Made by a program: the position numbers and the translations under genes
Shown here: positions 9,494 through 18,480 of the stretch, piece after piece
Layout of the letters: every line of letters starts with the position of its first letter
Numbering within the stretch: position 1 is the stretch's first letter
NCBI GenBank assembly: GCA_000444245.1
Contig: ATSW01055368.1
Span: 1 to 23,054 of the forward strand
DNA: 23,054 nt
Direction of reading: 5' to 3'
DNA from: Botryllus schlosseri
Lineage: Eukaryota > Chordata > Ascidiacea > Stolidobranchia > Styelidae
The notes under the pieces: generated by a model
Database searches by the model: none
What the model saw: the letters and a program-made list of their open reading frames with translations, nothing else
Told to the model about the DNA's origin: nothing

Positions 9494-9909
9494 CAGGGTT
9501 GCAATTAAAACAAAAATCAAATAAAAAACAAACATGTTTAAAACGAGGCCCTAATTTAAAACATGTTTTTTCAAGCCATGACGTCACGACTATTCAATTG
9601 TGACGTCATAATGGATTGGCGATTGAAAATATAGGGTAAATATAGCTCCTTTGACGAAGTATCTGTACTATAACTGTTGAATCGACTATTTTGAGGGAAA
9701 CAACCATCCCATATCGATAAAAGTCAGCTAAATCGGGTGGTAATTGTCCATAAGCTCATACAACATGCTTTTTATAAAGTATCAACACATTATGGCATAA
9801 TTTTGCTACTTGAAAAAACACAATTTTTTTTCTTCGAAAAGGCCTTTGTTTAAAACAACGTGTTTAAACAAAGTGTTTTAGAACACTGCTTGTTTCAAAT
9901 GCAACCCTA
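9494..9909. mobile_element. 416-bp MITE-M with GTTTAAAC-rich ends, copy 1
   Basis: It runs from CAGGGTTGCAATTAAAAC to TTGTTTCAAATGCAACCCTA, nearly perfect inverted termini. Exact 8-bp target-site duplications GATATGCT flank it (9486-9493 and 9910-9917). The empty site is visible in hAT-A copy 1, whose minus strand reads ATTCGATATGGATATGCTCC without interruption. Subterminal sequence is rich in GTTTAAAAC and AACATGTTT words. There is no coding potential. Confidence 0.92.
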
Positions 9910-9993
9910 GATATGCTCCATTGTCGAAATGGTCAGCAATCGCCACCGGATAGTTCCGTTCCTGCAATCGGAGTAAACAGTCGTACAAATGCG

Positions 9994-10413
9994 AAGAGCA
10001 AAGAAAATTCGTATCTGCATATCGAAAACTTGGAACAAACATGAGCATAAAAGTTCACTTCCTGTTCAGTCATCTTGATATATTTCCCGATCATCTTGTT
10101 CATTAGCAAGGGAAGAGGTTCTAGCAAAACATCAGAACAACAAAAGAAAGATACCAGGGCAGATGAGATGAGCCATTGAACATATTATGTCAGACCATTG
10201 CCAGAACCTTTCGAGAAACTGCACTAAATAGCTTACAGGCGAAAATCGCACAAAAATTTATTTCGATTTAAAATATATCAATAATATTGTATTCCAACTG
10301 ATTATTTCAAATTTACAATAGGTGGTTGACGTAAGACTGATTGAATTATTGCCACGTTATTTGAGTATCTAGGCAAATACTTATATACATGACTAGAGTT
10401 TATGTATGTACAT
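9994..10413. other. Unassigned intronic interval
   Basis: This is either a diverged tail of hAT-A copy 2 or unrelated intron sequence. I see no terminus, frame or repeat partner. TSD ATGTACAT of the following palindrome occupies 10406-10413. Confidence 0.5.
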
Positions 10414-11032
10414 TAGGGCTGTTCAAAAATGACCTTTTTCCATGAATCTTGCTGATTACTTGATTAAATGGTTAGGTTGCCTTAAAAAACGACGCACACC
10501 AAATATGAATTCATTCCAACCAATATTCGCGGATTTCGTAGAGTTTGAAAATTTTGAATTTGCCTAAAAATGCAAAACAATTTTTTTTTCAAATTTTCCT
10601 TCCAACCTTATGAAATTGTTGCGCTGTCTTCAAAAACGATGAAAAACAAATTTGACTCAATTCCAAGCTGCAGAAGCGGAGTTATTCAAGTTTTTAGATG
10701 ATAATTCTGGGATGATCCACCAATCAAGGATAATCCCAGTATTATCAAAGAAAAACTGATATAACTCCACTTCTAGGGCTTCGAATTGAGTCAAATTTGT
10801 TTTGCATCGTTTTTGAAGACAGCGCAACAATTTAATGGGGTTGGCAGAAAAATTTGACAAAAATTTTTTTTGGCATTTTTAGGCAAATTCAAAATTTTCA
10901 AACTCTACGAAATCCGCGAATATTGGTTGGAATGAATTCATATTTGGTGTGCGTCGTTTTTTAAAGCAACCTAACGATTTAATCAAGTAATCAGCAAGAT
11001 TCATGAAAAAAGGTTATTTTTCAACAGCCCTA
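10414..11032. repeat. 619-bp near-perfect palindrome (foldback transposon, 8-bp TSD)
   Basis: The element starts TAGGGCTGTTCAAAAATGAC and ends TTTTTCAACAGCCCTA. Exact target-site duplications ATGTACAT flank it at 10406-10413 and 11033-11040. The two halves are reverse complements over essentially their whole length, about 300 bp per arm, with only a handful of bases unpaired at the centre near 10719-10727 (GATCC...GGAT). Checked arm motifs include CCAACCAATATTCGCGGATT, pairing with AATCCGCGAATATTGGTTGG. The 8-bp duplication suggests hAT mobilisation. If transcribed within the intron it would form a long RNA hairpin. Confidence 0.95.
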
Positions 11033-11040
11033 ATGTACAT

Positions 11041-11350
11041 GATATCCGTGAAAGTCTGTAACGATGATAAATCTATTACCCCAAAATATAGTGCTGTTGC
11101 TGTATTTTGATTTAAAATAGTCTTCTGTGTGTGAAAACAACTAGTAGATTGAATTTCTACACTTTATAGTACGACTAAGCTAATTTTATATCTAGTCATT
11201 ACCGCGAAAATGGGAGATTTTGGTCAAAATAACCCCATGGGTTATCTCCTCAATAAGAGCCAATAAGGTCATATTCGGAATCAGTGCACTTCAGAACCCC
11301 CAAAACCACTCTTACTTTGTCTGCCTAAAAATATGTGTTGACCAGTGTAA
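11041..11350. other. Unassigned intronic interval
   Basis: AT-rich, no terminus or convincing frame. It separates the palindrome from the L1/Tx1-like LINE. Confidence 0.45.
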
Positions 11351-12078
11351 TCATTACATAGTTACATATCAGAAGAAGAAGTTCTAGATACGATTAAGAC
11401 GCTGAACAACGGGAGAAGTCCCGGGACTGACAGTCTCACAAAAAATTCTACTTGAAGTACTGGACACAACTTAAAAACGGAATAACAGAATTATACAACA
11501 ACGCATTACACTTCGGTGCAACATGTGATTCATGACACGAAGGAACATTCAAGTTGTTGTATAACAAAGGAGATTCGACCTACATAAAAAATTGGAGACC
11601 AATCACTCTGCTAAATGCAGATTAAAAAATTTTACCAGCAATTATAGCGAAGAATCAATCAGCAGAATCCAATTGAACTGTTTGTTCACTGACAGAGTAC
11701 GGGTCAACAGAGGGCTTCGACAAGGATGCCCTCTAAGTATGATTTTGTATGCTATGACTATAGACCCCTTAGCCTAGAGAATACGCAGAAACAAAGCTAT
11801 AAAAGGATACAAATAAGTTGGCAAAGAAATCAAAATCCAGCAATATGCTGATGACATCACAGCGATTGTAAAAGATACAACAACATCACTTAGAGAAATA
11901 ATGAATGAATTAGAAAAATTTGGAAAGGCAACAGGCCAATGTTTGAACAAAAATAAAACAGAACTAATAAAAACAAAACCAAAACTAATGAGGGAAAGTG
12001 AATTTGGAATATACCTAAAGACCGCGACGGAAATTCTAGTACAAACATTCGGCGTAAACTATATTATATACTTTACTA
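11351..12078 (+). mobile_element. L1/Tx1-like LINE, RT domain, part 1 (interrupted by hAT-A)
   Basis: Blocks of the reverse transcriptase appear in order on the + strand. ISEEEVLDTIKTLNNGRSPG (about 11366-11425) is the RT entry block. IKNWRPITLLNADYKIL (about 11584-11633) is RT motif 2. RVNRGLRQGCPLSMILYAM (about 11698-11754) comes next, and the catalytic box QYADD is at 11841-11855. Then MNELEKFGKATGQCLNKNKTEL leads into FGVNY. The wording and spacing are typical of the L1/Tx1 clade. The blocks lie in different frames with stops between them, and the stretch between NADYKIL and RVNRGLRQ is much shorter than in the family, so the copy is defective with an internal deletion. The endonuclease domain is absent. 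Confidence 0.88.
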
Positions 12079-14079
12079 GTATATACCAGTGCTTTTCAAC
12101 CTTTTTGAGCTTCATTCGCACGTTTCTTGTAAATTAAATTTCATTCGCACAAACTAACCGAAAATTGTTATGCAAAAAAAAGATGAAAATACAATATTTA
12201 TTTGTTTAGATGTGCATCAAATTAGCTACTATGTATCTTAAGCTATCGAGTGTAGTGTCTCATAGAAAAGGCTACTATTTTCGCTCGTTTTGATTTCAAC
12301 TATTGCACCAAAACCCTTCTCGGCCCAACAAGTTGTTGGGTTTTGTACAAGAACGTCTACTAGTGCTTGGATGGCCAGGTCTTAAAATCTCTTCTGCACT
12401 CCTACCCAAAATACAATGTATTATTCACGAGTGAAAGGTCTAGGAGGCTCCAGTATGTCGAAAGGGTGAAAAACACACCTGTTTGTGTTGAGGCTTTTGC
12501 CTTATGTCTTGGGATATAAGGTACAAACGATCAAGAGAGCTCGCTACCTTATGATACTTTTTTTCGATTTCTCATTTTATATCTCGCGAGTACGTGGAGA
12601 AGAGCCAATAAACTCACGATACTGTGTGTTCTGCTCTTTAGCTCAATCTAACTTGAGAATTCATAACAGTTTAATAACGTTAACGCAGCTTTTTAGACTA
12701 CCATCAAAATCTGAGTTTTTGTGGCATCTCGCGACCCGAGCCTCACCCATGAAAAGGAATTCATTTTGAATATTACAGTAGTATGCTACGATTTTACGGA
12801 CATGTATGACAGACAGAACGCGCACATCACAATTCTATCCAACACAGCTCTACAAAATATGTCTGACGCTCGCGATTTCAAATTAGGGTGAATTAAATAC
12901 CTCCGCGTGTCGCAGTTGAACTACTGTCTACTCAGATTGCAAGAACAGGACTATTCCGTGCCGACAACGGAGCATATCCATATCGAATGGTTTGGCCATT
13001 CAGCATCGCTCATTTTTTGGCCAAGGTTTTGTCGACTCTTATGTTTTGGCATCGCACTTTATCAGCGGTTTGTTGGCCAAAACTTTACGTCTTCATTTGA
13101 CCTGATGCAGAAGGGGTTGGCCTCGAAATGAATGAGTGTCATAGACCTAAACTCGCTCGTTTCACATCCCTAGTCCAGTGGTTCTCAACCTTTTTGGCTT
13201 CGCGGACCCCTTTTGGACCGTCACGGACCCTCGCAGACCCCTCAAGTTGTACTTCAAATTGAGCTCAATTATAGTGCGACCATCATCTGTCTTGCGCAAA
13301 GATGATCCGTAGGCTTGTGATAAACAGCGACAAAATGACTTTTCTTGATAATAACATCATACGATTTATGTAGAAATTCTATAGATTTATTATTTCAAAG
13401 CTAACGTTGTAGCTGTATTTCTTGAAATAGGCCTACGTGGTCTCGAAAATCCGCGTCTTCGATTGTGATATGAACTATTAGCGAAAATCCCTTCCCACAC
13501 ACAAAGATAGATAGAAGTCAATGTAATATTGACGCGCAACGCTTCCGAAGACACTTTTGGTGTGATCGCAACATTTGTGGCCCCATAATGAAAAAAGATA
13601 TTTTTAATGTAAGACCTTGATAGCTTCCACACCCTATTTAAAGTCCACTTGTATGAATATATACGGTCTTACGTTTATACATACGGTCTGCTATCGGGGC
13701 ATCAACGTATATCTTTGATCAGACCTGGGCAAAGTACGGCCCGCGAAGCTATTCTGTGCGGCCTGCGAAAGCTTGCTTGGACTTTAAAACATGGAATATA
13801 CGCTTTGAAGGACTAAAACCCTAGGCTGTATCAACTGAACAGAAAATTCGTTTACTTGAAGCCTGCCCATTAATATGTACGATTACGCTGCCTATGTACC
13901 TCGCTTACATAATCCAGATTCATAATGAAGCCAATGTGGCAAAGTATGAGTAGCAATTAAAATCACAAGAAATTACTCTTTCTATATAGTTTAGCTCAAA
14001 CCTTCTTTATTGTCATTGTTACATTACGCACAATACGGTATGTGTTTCAAATTGTTAGTGCTACATTTCCAGACTAGTG

Positions 14080-14170
14080 CAGAGCATGGACCGGAGCCGG
14101 ATTGGATATCCGGCAGGATTTTTTCAATTTTGGCCGGATCGGATCGGAGCCGGATCAGCACTTTTTCTGA
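14080..14170. repeat. Degenerate CCGGATC/CGGAGCCGG repeat cluster
   Basis: CCGGAGCCGGATTGG, GGCCGGATCGGATCGGAGCC and GGATCAGC occur within 90 bp. The cluster begins after CAGAGCATGGA, which resembles a hAT terminus with short-word subterminal repeats. No partner end or target-site duplication was found, so it is only a candidate element end nested in hAT-C. Confidence 0.35.
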
Positions 14171-14285
14171 TACGGCCGAGGGAGGGGGAAGTTCAGAGAA
14201 ACTGCAAGCCTCGCTCAGCCTCAACGAACACTGGTCGGAAGACAGCGACTAAATAAATAAGCTTTGTACTATTACATATACATTT

Positions 14286-14584
14286 CATTGGAGGGATTCT
14301 CGAACAAGCATCAGAAGGTGGGCGCGAAACCGAAGTTGAATGAAATTCTTTTTCGCGCTTCGTGCGATTAACACCCCCGCTTTTAAATGATAGGTGAGGC
14401 TCTGTATATTAACCGACATTGATATTTCCGAATTATCTCATCAACAGCCATAACCAGCCATGCCATCAAGTTATTCGTTAAGATTGCTAGCACTTTTTCA
14501 CAATTTGTGATATCATGATAAGGGGGCGCGAAATTTGTCACTATCATAAAGGGAGGAGTGCCTAAAAAAGTTCGATAACCACTG
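14286..14584. mobile_element. Probable 299-bp hAT MITE inside hAT-C
   Basis: The right end, reverse-complemented, is CAGTGGTTATCGAACTTTTT then TAGGCACTCCTCCC, a standard hAT terminus. The left end CATTGGAGGGATTCTCGAAC is a degraded partner. GGGCGCGAAA occurs near both ends, as in related families. The flanking octamers (ATACATTT and TTTTACAG) do not match, so the left boundary or the pairing is uncertain. Confidence 0.5.
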
Positions 14585-15382
14585 TTTTACAGTCCTAATA
14601 TAGAAGAACAAGGATAGGGGTTAAAAGAGAGGTAAAATGTATCATGTTTAGCCTGCCATTGTTTCTAATCATGACGGCAAATATATATTTTTATATAATT
14701 AACCGTCACTTTTAAACACATTCACTGAGCAGCATGTATTAATAATATAATTTAGAAATGAAATTAAAATAAGCTGGAAAATATAGCTATCATTTTTCAT
14801 TCGGCCCGCCAACGTATTTTCTACTTCTCATGTGGCCCGCGGAGAAAAATAATTGCCCACCCCTGTCTTTGATGAACATATCACGTCCAGCCTATTCATT
14901 TTTATCTAGCATCTCATCTTGGAAGTTATTTTGGAATAGCGGTTATGTATATCCCACGATAAAATGGCTTTCGTGGCGAGGTTTCAATCCCTTCATTCGG
15001 AAAAATACTTCAGGAGTTGCGATTTCAAACGACTCGACTAAATTGATGACACTGACTACGAAGTTACCCTGATTGATCTTACTATCTCCATATTTTTAAT
15101 TTGTCCACACACCGCAACAAAACGTCTCAAAAGAGCAATATGTTTGTATCAGTAGGTTATTGGCAATTTGGCAATGAAAATGAAGTTGCACTGTAGGATA
15201 TTTCATATCAGACGATTATTCTGATGATGTGATTAATGAGGTTTTAGCAGTTGGGGAGGAAAACTGCTTCTTGCTTTCCCTAATTTAAAAATTACAAATT
15301 ACAAATTGCAATCATTTTGCAAATTAAGAGGTCCCCCTGATATTGCTTCGCGGACCTCCGGTTGAGAACCACTGCCCTAGAC

Positions 15383-16090
15383 CCTACACCCAGCGGCCTT
15401 CATCCCAGCGGCCTTCGACCATGTTTTCCAGAAAAACCAGTCGGACAAATCTTATCATAAATTCTCATGATAAAACCTTTCTGCGTGTCTCGCTTATTGG
15501 CTACAGTAGCCTACCCAACTCCATGATCTTAGATTTGTAAAGACCATCGCCGGATTTTTGCAATAAATTCAACAAATATTACATACATATTGACGGATAG
15601 CTCTGGCACCGTGTCGACCCAAAATTATACAGTTTGCGGTCCATACTTTAATAAGCCTTGGAGGGGTAAAACTTTGCGTTACAGTAACTTGCAAATGTGA
15701 GTCAGTAATGATGGTATTTACTACTATTCTAGTGCCTCGCATTAATCGAACAGTTATTTCGAAAATATGATGATTTTTTAGCGAAAGAAAGCAAAAAGTC
15801 ATTTTGACGTCATTTTTCGAGCCTGTCGCAGGCTCAGGCTGGCTTATATAGGCTACTGTATGTCTGCCACTACACAAGCTTCCAAACCAGGCTTGGTTAC
15901 GTGATAATTATGTTGCCAAAATATTAATTCACTACGGCTTGTGAGAGCTGCGATTAGTGGTCCGTCGTAAGTTTAACAAGTTATTACATTTGCGTCGCAA
16001 CAACAAAAGTGACACTGCCCTTGAATTTACTAATAGGTTTATTTGAATTCCTCCAGGTCAAAAAAAATCAACAGGTAATATTCACGATTT
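15383..16090 (-). mobile_element. hAT-A copy 1 interior, shared block with copies 2 and 3
   Basis: Read on the minus strand this block aligns with 8880-9300 and with 22215-22570. Shared landmarks include TTGTTGAATTTATTGCAAA, AATAAGCGAGA.AC, TTCATGATAAGATTT and the GTGTAGG terminus of the block. It gives the empty-site reference for insertions in the other copies. No protein frame is conserved between the copies, which argues against coding function. Confidence 0.75.
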
Positions 16091-16203
16091 TCATTCGCAC
16101 TAATCCGGGATTTTCATTCGCACCATTCGCACCACCTTCGTCATTCGCACTCATCCGGGATTTTCATTCCCACCATTCGCACCACCTCAGTCATTCGCAC
16201 TAG
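16091..16203. repeat. 50-bp tandem duplication of TTCATTCGCAC words at the hAT-A end
   Basis: Units 16091-16140 and 16141-16190 match at about 45 of 50 bases, and a third partial unit runs to 16203. Each contains TCATTCGCAC, ATCCGGGATTTTCATTC and CACCATTCGCACCACC. Such subterminal repeats are where hAT transposases bind in studied families. The assignment here is by position only. Confidence 0.85.
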
Positions 16204-16242
16204 TGCGAACCGTCACACAGGTTGAAAAGCACTGCTATATAC

Positions 16243-17320
16243 TATATTAATATACTATATACTATACTATTCAATTAAACTATATTAGGAAAACGTGGGA
16301 CAAAAGAGTAGAGAAAGTAAGAAAAACGACATTTGCGTACCGCAATAGAAAGCTGACATGGTACGGCAAAGCTGCTTTTATAAACAGCTTAATAACATCA
16401 CAGCTTGTTTATAACACAAGAGTAGTTAATGTACCAAAACAAATGCTAAAGAATATCAACAGCATAATTTTCCGATACCTTTGGTATCCAGAAAAAATAG
16501 AGCCAATAAAACGCGCTCAAATGATATCGCAAGATATCATGAGGGAAATAAAATCCCTTGTATCGCCAGCAAGATCAAGGCATGTATATTAGAGAAGTAC
16601 AAAATAATGAGGAACATGAAATAACCTACTGAATTTATATATGAATTGGGAAGTAAAATCCTGGACATAAATAAGAGGCTCTGCTCCTATTCTTTGCCGC
16701 ATAGACATAATGCATTGAAGAATGGAATAACATATTACCCACAGTCCAATCAATGAATTGGACTGAAGACAATGGATAGAAGCTACACACAAAAATATCT
16801 ATGAAGAATTGAAAAAAACAATACGAATCTCCAGCCACAATCACTTTAGAAAATGAACAAGCAAGTAACGGGAGTTGAAACGTGATTAAGAACAATGAAA
16901 GAGTGAAAAACGTTAGAATTGCGACGAGAGGGTACTTCTTTGGTGAATATAAGAGAAGATTATGCCTACTCGACATAGGGATACAGTACAGAGTGAATAT
17001 GAACTGTAAATTTGGTCATATCAGACAAGATAATATAAAGCACATAATGCCATCATGTCCGTTCACATAAAAAAAAATTCAAAATTTCAGAAGACTCATT
17101 CAAACTCAAAATTTAACTTTAGATAACATCATGTACAATCAGGACCTAGAAGATAAAAATGATTGGACTGTAATAAGCATTATAAAAAGGGAACTAATCA
17201 AAATTGTGCTCAAATTTGCTACACGTGCCGGACTAAATCGTCTGTCGGGCCGGATGCGGCACGCGCACCATATGTTTAACATTCTTGCTGTAATGAGAAC
17301 CGTGTGTTCCGCACCATAGA
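16243..17320 (+). mobile_element. L1/Tx1-like LINE, part 2 (C-terminal half)
   Basis: It continues the LINE after the hAT-A insertion. IRKTWDKRVEKVRKTTFAYR, then RKLTWYGKAAFINSLITSQL, VVNVPKQML and IIFRYLWYPEKIEPIKR (about 16284-16518) are the thumb region of L1/Tx1 reverse transcriptases. Farther on, CKFGH and IKHIMPSCP (about 17004-17061) match the C-terminal cysteine/histidine motif. The last recognisable coding segment, with KFATRAG and ILAVMRTVCSAP, ends at 17319. Frame changes and stops are present, so the copy is dead. The 3' end of the element is not obvious and may extend into 17321-17534. Confidence 0.82.
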
Positions 17321-17534
17321 GTAGGCTATAAATCAGGTACACGGCACTGTCTGGTTCACTTTCATGCTATCACGCCCATTCAAACGGATGAAAAAGTCCA
17401 ATCTTCCAATTCTTCAGGAGATATATGCCCGTGATGGAATGAGTTCCATTTCCGTGTGTCACCCCTAGAAGGCTTAAAATTGTGGTAGAAGTAAAGAGAG
17501 CCTGCTACCCCTTGGAAAATAATTGAGGTTATAG

Positions 17535-17765
17535 TGTACTTGTACAATCCACCGTTACAACACTATAGTGGGTTGCGGCTTCGAGTTCGACCGAGTGTCG
17601 AAGGTTTATCTAGGCTCCCGCTCGCCCTGTGGACCGCGTAAGTGGTGTCTCATAGAAGCCTAGAAGTTGGTCGCTACAAGTCGGCAGCTATGAAGTCAGA
17701 ATAAAGAATATCAACCTGGCGTAAATGACCAGTGTAGTCGAAAAGCACCATGAATACCACATACA
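17535..17765 (+). mobile_element. tRNA-derived SINE (family 2), + copy
   Basis: It contains GGCTTCGAGTTCGACCGAGT (a degraded pol III B box) followed by GTCGAAGGTTTATCTAGGCTC, AAGTCGGCAGCTATG, GGCGTAAATGACCAGTGTAG and CACCATGAATACC. The whole string aligns with the minus-strand copy at about 19925-20205, and GGTTTATCTGGGCTCCTC recurs at the right edge of the window. The 5' end is worn and the A box is not clear here. Confidence 0.78.
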
Positions 17766-18006
17766 ACAACAATCTCCATAAAGAATTGTTTTGTTTTATT
17801 CGTTTTCGCCCATTGCGATGGGCGGGAAAGCAAATTTTGATACCAGAAAGTGCTGATGGCATCATCAACAAGTTAACCTATTTTCCACCCATGTATTTAT
17901 AGCCGCCCTACACAACACTCTTTCAGAGGTGTTACATATTCACATATTCGCTTGTACTATATCGTCAAGAGCACGCCAACATACATTTATATCAATATTG
18001 TTGCAG

Positions 18007-18080
18007 ATGAGCGATAACAGAACTGAGGCGGTCATCATTCTTTATGATAAAGCCAACCTGCAAGGTATTCAACGAGTGAA
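18007..18080 (+). CDS. Exon 3, GT10-like domain continued
   Basis: The acceptor is TATTGTTGCAG and the donor GTAAGT follows GAGTGAA. The exon is 74 bases, entering in phase 0 and leaving in phase 2. Only the phase-0 frame is open, which is the phase required by exon 2. The product reads MSDNRTEAVIILYDKANLQG then IQRV. In alpha-1,3-fucosyltransferases the equivalent place reads as a small variable turn followed by [SA]DAVxFHxRDL; EAVIILYDKANL fits that strand and turn. An NRT sequon is present. The next conserved elements expected (a Q-x-WV..ESP segment and then the GDP-fucose-binding domain) are not found in 18081-23054, so later exons are presumably outside. The ATG here is internal, not a start. 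Confidence 0.62.
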
Positions 18081-18364
18081 GTAAGTAACGAAATAATTCG
18101 GTCAGAAGTGAAATGTCGCAAACTACACACCGTCCCTACAATCTTAACGAAAAGAGTGCGGGTTCGCACCCTAAAGGTGGTATACGACAGCCGAGCCTAT
18201 TTCACAATTCAGAAACCCCATTATTGGGGTATCGATCGAACATTTCACCGGACTTGATATATTCAATTGCTAGTTGAGTTCTTGATTACAAGATTGCAGC
18301 ATTATTACATACCACCCAACCCTATATCTGGCTATCACTGTTAGCGAAAAATGACTGTATTCAC
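18081..18364 (+). other. Start of the next intron, no element recognised
   Basis: It follows the donor GTAAGT. A GCGGGTTCGCACCC string at about 18159 resembles a pol III B box, but no SINE body or second copy accompanies it. No further fucosyltransferase exon is visible. Confidence 0.45.
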
Positions 18365-18382
18365 CAGACATGGGGTGATTAC
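18365..18382 (+). repeat. Orphan terminus identical to the hAT-F end
   Basis: CAGACATGGGGTGATTAC is identical to the first 18 bases of hAT-F at 18960, but the sequence after it (TAGTAGTGTTATTATG) is different and lacks the GATTAC array. The preceding octamer is GTATTCAC. No partner end was found. It is either one end of a deletion derivative of hAT-F or of a related family. Confidence 0.6.
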
Positions 18383-18480
18383 TAGTAGTGTTATTATGTC
18401 CTTTTGGTGCGAGACTTAGTGACGTCACAATCTCATCGATTTGATAATTTTCTTGCCACGCCCATTTTCACACCCTAAGG

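Larger units (their letters stand above)
6724..9993 (+). mobile_element. hAT-A, copy 2 (with three younger insertions)
   Basis: It starts CAGGGCTTTTCGAC with GCACTTGTGAGAATAAAAA, matching the reverse complement of the right end of hAT-A copy 1 (16234). Alignment by eye continues in order: the TTCAAGTGCAGTG.. region, GACGCACCACTA, ATTACTACGTAATCAAAAGC, then GGTCGCAAAGGGTATAATTT, GTGTAGGGGTGTGCAACGAG and AACATTCGATATGGATATGC. The alignment ends near 9993. Three insertions break it: 6959-7439, 7566-8781 and 9494-9909. Homology to copy 1 then fades and no far terminus is found, so the 3' end is undefined. No transposase was recognised. Confidence 0.75.
13720..14865. mobile_element. hAT-C inside hAT-B
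   Basis: The left end is CAGACCTGGGCAAAGTACGG then CCCGCG. The right end, reverse-complemented, is CAGGGGTGGGCAATTATTTT then TCTCCGCGGGCCACATG. The 8-bp target-site duplications TCTTTGAT at 13712-13719 and 14866-14873 are identical. Subterminal GCGGCCTGCG and GGCCCGC words fit the hAT families whose ends read GGCCCGCG. The perfect duplication suggests it is the youngest of the three clear layers. No transposase was recognised. Confidence 0.92.
13176..15374. mobile_element. hAT-B inside hAT-A copy 1
   Basis: The left end is CAGTGGTTCTCAACCTTTTT then GGCTTCGCGGACCCC. The right end, reverse-complemented, is CAGTGGTTCTCAACCGGAGG then TCCGCGAAGC. Target-site duplications are CCCTAGTC (13168-13175) and CCCTAGAC (15375-15382), 7 of 8. 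Removing it joins hAT-A sequence that is continuous in copy 2 (GTGTAGGGGTGTGCAACGAG). The unit without its own insertion is about 1.05 kb. A GTCACGGACCCTCGCAGACCC repeat lies just inside the left end. It is non-autonomous. Confidence 0.92.
12087..16234 (-). mobile_element. hAT-A, copy 1: both ends intact, inserted in the LINE
   Basis: The termini are CAGTGCTTTTCAACCTTTTT at the left and, reverse-complemented, CAGTGCTTTTCAACCTGTGT at the right. Target-site duplications are GTATATAC (12079-12086) and CTATATAC (16235-16242), 7 of 8. LINE protein sequence stops at FGVNY on one side and resumes with IRKTWDKRVEK on the other, confirming the insertion. Without the nested hAT-B the unit is about 1.94 kb. 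TTCATTCGCAC words recur just inside both ends. The strand is assigned so that the end with CGGTTCGCAC is the start. No transposase frame was recognised; the frame at 12485-12769 has no family motif. Confidence 0.92.
6559..18006 (+). other. 11.4-kb transposon-filled intron between exons 2 and 3
   Basis: It runs from GTGAGT (6559) to TATTGTTGCAG (ending 18006). It contains two hAT-A copies, a long palindrome, a split LINE, nested hATs and a SINE, each listed separately. Short unassigned intervals are 9994-10413, 11041-11350, 17321-17534 and 17766-18006. The intron call depends on exons 2 and 3 belonging to one gene, which is supported by matching phase and by protein-family order. Confidence 0.6.

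Noticed and set aside
12485-12769. 94-codon frame inside hAT-A as a transposase remnant
   Set aside because: No hAT catalytic or dimerisation motif, and no counterpart in copy 2.
18155-18180. GCGGGTTCGCACCC as a tRNA gene or SINE B box
   Set aside because: No cloverleaf, no A box at the right distance and no repeat partner. A single short match is expected by chance.
18275-18355. Possible exon 4 of the fucosyltransferase-like gene after an AAGATTGCAG acceptor
   Set aside because: In the required phase it gives a short frame that stops soon, has no donor, and lacks the expected WV..ESP-like segment.
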